A stretch of DNA of 64,000 nt. Source: Xenorhabdus eapokensis (GTDB lineage: Bacteria > Pseudomonadota > Gammaproteobacteria > Enterobacterales > Enterobacteriaceae). Positions 60,724 through 64,000 of this stretch are shown here, piece by piece (the first letter of the stretch is position 1; each line of letters starts with the position of its first letter). The position numbers and the translations under genes were made by a program. A model generated the notes under the pieces. It ran no database searches, was not told the DNA's origin, and saw nothing but the letters and a program-made list of their open reading frames with translations. The stretch covers positions 13,650-77,649 of the forward strand of contig NZ_MKGQ01000016.1 in the NCBI RefSeq assembly GCF_001908105.1. The letters run 5' to 3'.

Positions 60724-60787
60724 AATGATGGAATGATGGAATGATGGAATGATGGAATGATGGAATGATGGAATGATGGAATGATGG
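60724..60787. repeat. Perfect tandem repeat, 8 copies of AATGATGG
   Basis: Eight exact 8-bp units fill 60724-60787. A unit length not divisible by three means gain or loss of one copy shifts any reading frame through it. On the minus strand an ATG at 60792 reads through all copies in a frame different from the LysC-like frame starting at 60719. Perfect identity implies recent or ongoing slippage. Confidence 0.95.
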
Positions 60788-60908
60788 GGCATTATTAATT
60801 GCACGAAATTTCTCATGACGATAGTATCAGCAAGCATTAATTATATGATGAGCTAATTAAGTAATAATTAGTGTAAGATCTGCTCATTGAAAACGAAAGG
60901 AGACAACA

Positions 60909-61472
60909 ATGAGAAGATTTTTCTTAGGGGCAATCTTGCTACTGGCCGGATTAATCAGCGGCTGTGATCAATTCAAAGAAGTCAGTATTAACGAAGGCTT
61001 ACTGAATGATTATTTATTAAAAAGAGTCCATTATCAAAAACAAATTAGCCTGCCTGCGGCTACCAAAGCCAATATCACACTGGGAGATTTAACCAGTCAG
61101 ATCGGCCGTCAAGATCCAGAAAAAATTGAATTATCGACTCTGGCAAAAGTTCAATTAGTGACCTTGCTGGGAACGGTTCATGCTGATATGAAACTGACTA
61201 TTAGGGCTAAGCCGATATTTGATGCGGAAAAAGGTGCCATTTTCATTAAGGGGTTGGAAATCGTAAACTACCAAACTACACCAGAAAAAGTCGCTACCCC
61301 CATTAAAGCGTTGCTCCCTTATTTGAATGTATCTTTAAGTGAGTTCTTTGATGCTCATCCGGTTTATGTTTTAAATCCAGAAAAAAGCCAGTCTGAAGCC
61401 GTTGCTTTAAAATTAGCCAAAGGGTTAGAAATTCAACCCGGTAAATTGGTTATTGATTTGGTTGATAAATAA
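60909..61472 (+). CDS. yceB: YceB-family lipoprotein (DUF1439)
   Basis: A 187-aa lipoprotein (E. coli YceB 186 aa) with lipobox LISGC and Cys19 as the lipid attachment site. The mature part is a DUF1439 domain with a tubular lipid-binding-like pattern (INEGLLNDYLLKR, ADMKLTIRAKPIFDAEKGAIF). The function is not well known. AAAGGAG precedes the ATG. Backbone gene near rimJ as in E. coli. Confidence 0.92.
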   Translation: MRRFFLGAILLLAGLISGCDQFKEVSINEGLLNDYLLKRVHYQKQISLPAATKANITLGDLTSQIGRQDPEKIELSTLAKVQLVTLLGTVHADMKLTIRAKPIFDAEKGAIFIKGLEIVNYQTTPEKVATPIKALLPYLNVSLSEFFDAHPVYVLNPEKSQSEAVALKLAKGLEIQPGKLVIDLVDK

Positions 61473-61565
61473 TTTCCATTATCGATAAAATAGTCAGAGC
61501 GGATTACTAAATAACCGCCCTGACTTATTGTCGCTATTTACCGATTGACTTATCTATATGCGTTG

Positions 61566-62108
61566 TCACTCTGCGTCTAACTCTTCACGTAACGCTTGCA
61601 ACGCCTCTCGAGTCATCACCGCCAACGTCCGATAAAAACCGCTGGCCGCATGAGCTTCAACTTTACCAAGAAATTGCCCACACCAAGGCAACAAATACTC
61701 ATCAAACAACTTAATCTGAGCCTGGACTTCATCCTCTGCGGCCTGATCTTCCAACCATGATGCAGCCAACAATAAAGAGCCAAATTGATCGGCAGGGGTA
61801 TCAGTCAAAGGCATGCCTCGTTCCACCAAAAACTGGCGTACTTCACTTTCATCTTTATCAGTATAATCAGAACGACAGATGGCAACACCCGCAGATTCTC
61901 CAGTAAACAAGGCATGATAATCGGCGTCAATCACCGATATTTCACTGTTTTTCTGTAACCTATCCAATAACTCATCCTGATCCAAAGGCCATAATGGTTT
62001 CAATTTTCCCTCAGCAATCATGGTGATTACAGGTTGCAAAACAGCATCTTGTGGTGCTCGGTTAAACAATGTACCCAATATGCGGCAGACAATAGAAAAT
62101 TCGTTCAT
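61566..62108 (-). CDS. ycdY: TorD/DmsD-family chaperone YcdY
   Basis: A 180-aa all-helical protein similar to E. coli YcdY (184 aa), with MNEFSIVCRILGTLF, WPLDQDELLDRLQK and ERGMPLTDTPADQFGSLLLAASWLEDQ. In E. coli YcdY helps insert zinc into the phosphatase YcdX, whose gene lies between ghrA and ycdY. Here ycdX is absent from that slot: only 83 bp separate ghrA and ycdY. Confidence 0.9.
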   Translation of the reverse strand: MNEFSIVCRILGTLFNRAPQDAVLQPVITMIAEGKLKPLWPLDQDELLDRLQKNSEISVIDADYHALFTGESAGVAICRSDYTDKDESEVRQFLVERGMPLTDTPADQFGSLLLAASWLEDQAAEDEVQAQIKLFDEYLLPWCGQFLGKVEAHAASGFYRTLAVMTREALQALREELDAE

Positions 62109-62191
62109 GGTTTAATTCACCCCAATAACTTACCTAAATAATCAATATTTGTTATTGTCCCTAATCGTCTGCCTTGCTGTAAAGCGACTTG

Positions 62192-63139
62192 TTAATAACC
62201 AAGTGTCATATCAACGAGGCCAATGGGTGATTCACCTTTTTCCATTCGTCGAATATTGTCACAAATCATATCTATAGCTTCATCAGGAATAGTTTTAGCT
62301 GCGATATGGGGAGTGATATTAATGCGGGGGTGAGTCCAGAAAGGGTGAAAATTTGATAGTGGTTCTTCAACAAATACATCAAGGGTCGCGCCAGCGACAT
62401 AACCTTTATCAATGGCTATCAGCAAATCTTGTTCTACCAATTGGGCGCCCCGTGCAATGTTGATCACATATGAGCCTGATTTTAGCTGCTTGAATAGTGA
62501 AAGATTTAAAATACCACGAGTTTCTGGCGTATCTGGCAGGATATTAATCAAGATCTTACATTCAGAAAGGAAATCACCTAGCTGCTCTTTCCCATAAAAA
62601 CTCTCGACATGATCAAGTTGTTTTGGCGTTCTGCTCCAGCAGCGAATATTGAAATCAAATTCTTTCAATTTTTCAATAACGCTACATCCTAAAATCCCTG
62701 CCCCCAAGACACCAATAACAAACTCTTTTCGATTATGGGCAGGCATAGGGTTCCAAAAACGCTGTTCTTGATATTGTTTATATTCATCCATGCGACGGAA
62801 ATAGTATAAAACGGTGGAAACCGCGTATTCCTGCATTTGCCGAGCCATGCCCGTATCTTCAAGACGTATTAGCGGAACCCCTTTAGGTAACGTCCCTGGG
62901 TTTTCTAGTTCCTGTTTAAGGATTGCATCCACACCCGCCCCAAGTGAAAATATTCCTTTGATATCTTGGCGATGAGCTAACATTTCATAGGGAGGTAACC
63001 AAACTAAAGCATAATCAGCAGGAGCATTATCACCACTCACCCATTGCCGAACGTTAGCCTCAGGTAACCTGGATTGTATTCCCTGAAGCCATTTATCAAA
63101 ATTAAAATTAGAGGAAGGGTGAAAAAAAATGATGTTCAT
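62192..63139 (-). CDS. ghrA: Glyoxylate/hydroxypyruvate reductase A
   Basis: NADPH-dependent 2-hydroxyacid dehydrogenase that reduces glyoxylate and hydroxypyruvate. The product is 315 aa (E. coli 312). The nucleotide fold GVLGAGILG is near residue 145; substrate and catalytic motifs are LGAGVDAI, INIARGAQLVEQDLL and the C-terminal His in ITPHIAAKTIPDEA. It is followed directly by ycdY. Confidence 0.92.
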   Translation of the reverse strand: MNIIFFHPSSNFNFDKWLQGIQSRLPEANVRQWVSGDNAPADYALVWLPPYEMLAHRQDIKGIFSLGAGVDAILKQELENPGTLPKGVPLIRLEDTGMARQMQEYAVSTVLYYFRRMDEYKQYQEQRFWNPMPAHNRKEFVIGVLGAGILGCSVIEKLKEFDFNIRCWSRTPKQLDHVESFYGKEQLGDFLSECKILINILPDTPETRGILNLSLFKQLKSGSYVINIARGAQLVEQDLLIAIDKGYVAGATLDVFVEEPLSNFHPFWTHPRINITPHIAAKTIPDEAIDMICDNIRRMEKGESPIGLVDMTLGY

Positions 63140-63374
63140 AAAATCTCATTCCTTTTTGTTTTTCTAATAGAGTTAACTTATTGCTGAAAGGTTGCAAGCC
63201 TCCGATAGGAACACAAGAATGAAAATATTGATAATGTTATCTGGTTAACAGATTTGTCATAATTCGTTGCAACAAAAAAAGCACTTTTATCTTCGTAATT
63301 GTCTGTCAAGCACACAAATTGTTTTTTATTTGTCTAATCGGTCAAAAAGCCTGAAAAAAATCGTCATAAGCCTG
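63140..63374. other. Gap upstream of ghrA and the tRNA promoter
   Basis: No supported gene. It must hold the ghrA promoter on the minus strand. A 64-codon plus-strand frame at 63267 overlaps the tRNA promoter and tRNA start and is not believable. Confidence 0.5.
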
Positions 63375-63403
63375 TTGACGCCTGCCCTGCTTTTCCCTAT
63401 AGT
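63375..63403 (+). promoter_or_regulatory. Sigma-70 promoter of the tRNA-Ser genes
   Basis: TTGACG and TATAGT are separated by exactly 17 bp and followed by a GC-rich discriminator (AGCGCCCC), the form expected of a stringently controlled stable-RNA promoter. The first tRNA begins 53 bp after the -10 box. Confidence 0.8.
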
Positions 63404-63456
63404 AGCGCCCCGTTGCAGCGACGAACTCAAAAAAAATCACTGCAATACTAAAATAT

Positions 63457-63546
63457 GGTGAGGTGTCCGAGAGGCTGAAGGAGCACGCCTGGAAAGTGTG
63501 TATACGTGAAAACGTATCGAGGGTTCGAATCCCTCCCTCACCGCCA
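63457..63546 (+). tRNA. serW/serX-like: tRNA-Ser (anticodon GGA), copy 1
   Basis: A 90-base class II tRNA with acceptor stem GGTGAGG/CCTCACC, a long variable arm (TGTATACGT...ACGTATC), GGTTCGAATCC T-arm and an encoded CCA end. The anticodon loop reads CTGGAAA, giving anticodon GGA. Identical to the copy at 63668. Confidence 0.97.
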
Positions 63547-63667
63547 TCTTCTAAAAAAGAGCCTGAACAGAATGCTAAGGCTTTTTTTAATACTTAGAAA
63601 CTTAACCATAATGAGTTGGGTTAATGAGTTGATATTGCAGTAACGCATTCTTATTGAATAAAAAAAA

Positions 63668-63757
63668 CGGTGAGGTGTCCGAGAGGCTGAAGGAGCACGC
63701 CTGGAAAGTGTGTATACGTGAAAACGTATCGAGGGTTCGAATCCCTCCCTCACCGCC
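63668..63757 (+). tRNA. serW/serX-like: tRNA-Ser (anticodon GGA), copy 2
   Basis: Base-for-base identical to copy 1, 121 bp downstream. No strong promoter is seen in the spacer, so it is probably cotranscribed. Its terminator follows at once, and the IS element begins about 110 bp beyond. Confidence 0.97.
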
Positions 63758-63770
63758 ATCTTCTACAAAA

Positions 63771-63799
63771 AATCCTGAATAGATATTCAGGATTTTTTC
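63771..63799 (+). terminator. Terminator of the tRNA-Ser operon
   Basis: AATCCTGAATA pairs with TATTCAGGATT around a GA core (63771-63794) and is followed by a run of Ts. It lies 13 bp after the second tRNA. Confidence 0.9.
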
Positions 63800-63866
63800 G
63801 TTTCAATTCCCATCAATCCCATTAAAAGAAAACATAAAACAATATTATCCTATGCCTTTTTACTAG

Positions 63867-64000
63867 GGTCTGTTGATGTTTTAAGGTCATAATTCATTCA
63901 ACCCACATGGGCAACCAGACAATGATAAACGCCAGAGCCAACATACTGGCGTAATTCCGTTCAAGCTTATCGTATCTTGTTGCTATTGCACGAAAATGTT
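63867..64000 (-). mobile_element. IS5-family insertion sequence, 3' end of transposase (runs off window)
   Basis: On the minus strand, from the window edge to a TGA at 63896-63894, the frame reads HFRAIATRYDKLERNYASML followed by a hydrophobic end LAFIIVWLPMWVE. This is the C-terminal DDE signature region of IS5-family (IS427 group) transposases. The sequence GGTCTGTTGATG near 63867 is the likely terminal inverted repeat, next to CTAG at 63863-63866 as a target site. Only this end is visible, so whether the element is intact is unknown. Confidence 0.8.

Noticed and set aside
60724..60787. Possible CRISPR or origin-type iterons
   Set aside because: Units of 8 bp are contiguous and perfect with no spacers, AT-rich melting region or replication gene nearby; it is a simple-sequence repeat.
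63267..63461. 64-codon frame before the tRNA genes
   Set aside because: It covers the tRNA promoter and first tRNA bases and lacks a ribosome binding site and recognisable domain.

Overview
The window looks like the chromosome of an AT-rich enterobacterium of the Morganellaceae, most likely Xenorhabdus or Photorhabdus. This rests on enterobacterial core genes with near E. coli lengths, their local order, an AT-rich accessory block and scattered IS and prophage relics. Identification is by recognition of protein families and gene order, not by a database search.

Region 1 (1-25.9 kb) is a core backbone. It holds a small secreted Cys-rich protein, zwf/hexR/pykA (central carbon metabolism with a HexR operator), lpxM (lipid A), mepM with the znuA/znuCB zinc importer around a Zur palindrome, ruvC and ruvAB with an SOS box, yebC, nudB, aspS, yecN, cmoAB (tRNA wobble modification), cutC, a dgoKADT galactonate operon whose repressor gene dgoR survives only as a frameshifted stub, and argS.

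Region 2 (25.9-31.2 kb) is a rearranged junction. A 205-bp collapsed copy of murJ lies next to argS. It is followed by an orphan vgrG, a dead IS1-family element and the intact murJ. The two vgrG leaders and the two murJ 3' ends suggest tandem duplication of a murJ-vgrG unit followed by decay of the first murJ.

Region 3 (31.2-57.7 kb) is one apparently complete type VI secretion system, all on the plus strand: vgrG, a DUF2169/pentapeptide adaptor, a second pentapeptide protein, DUF3540, a PAAR-like DUF4150 tip, tssJ, tssK, tssL (OmpA-fused), tssM, tssA, tssB, tssC, hcp, an FHA protein, tssE, tssF, tssG, tssH/clpV and a Ser/Thr kinase. No toxin/immunity pair and no phosphatase are visible. vgrG to PAAR-like forms the loaded tip. 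tssJLM and tssK form the membrane complex and baseplate link. tssEFG with VgrG form the baseplate, tssBC and hcp the sheath and tube, and ClpV recycles the sheath.

Region 4 (57.7-64 kb) has rimJ, then prophage debris (a terminase-like fragment without a start codon, an Rz1/LysC-like lysis fragment, a perfect 8 x 8-bp tandem repeat) around an unrecognised Pro/Ser-rich 318-aa protein. After that the backbone resumes with yceB, ycdY, ghrA and two identical tRNA-Ser(GGA) genes. An IS5-family transposase runs off the right edge.
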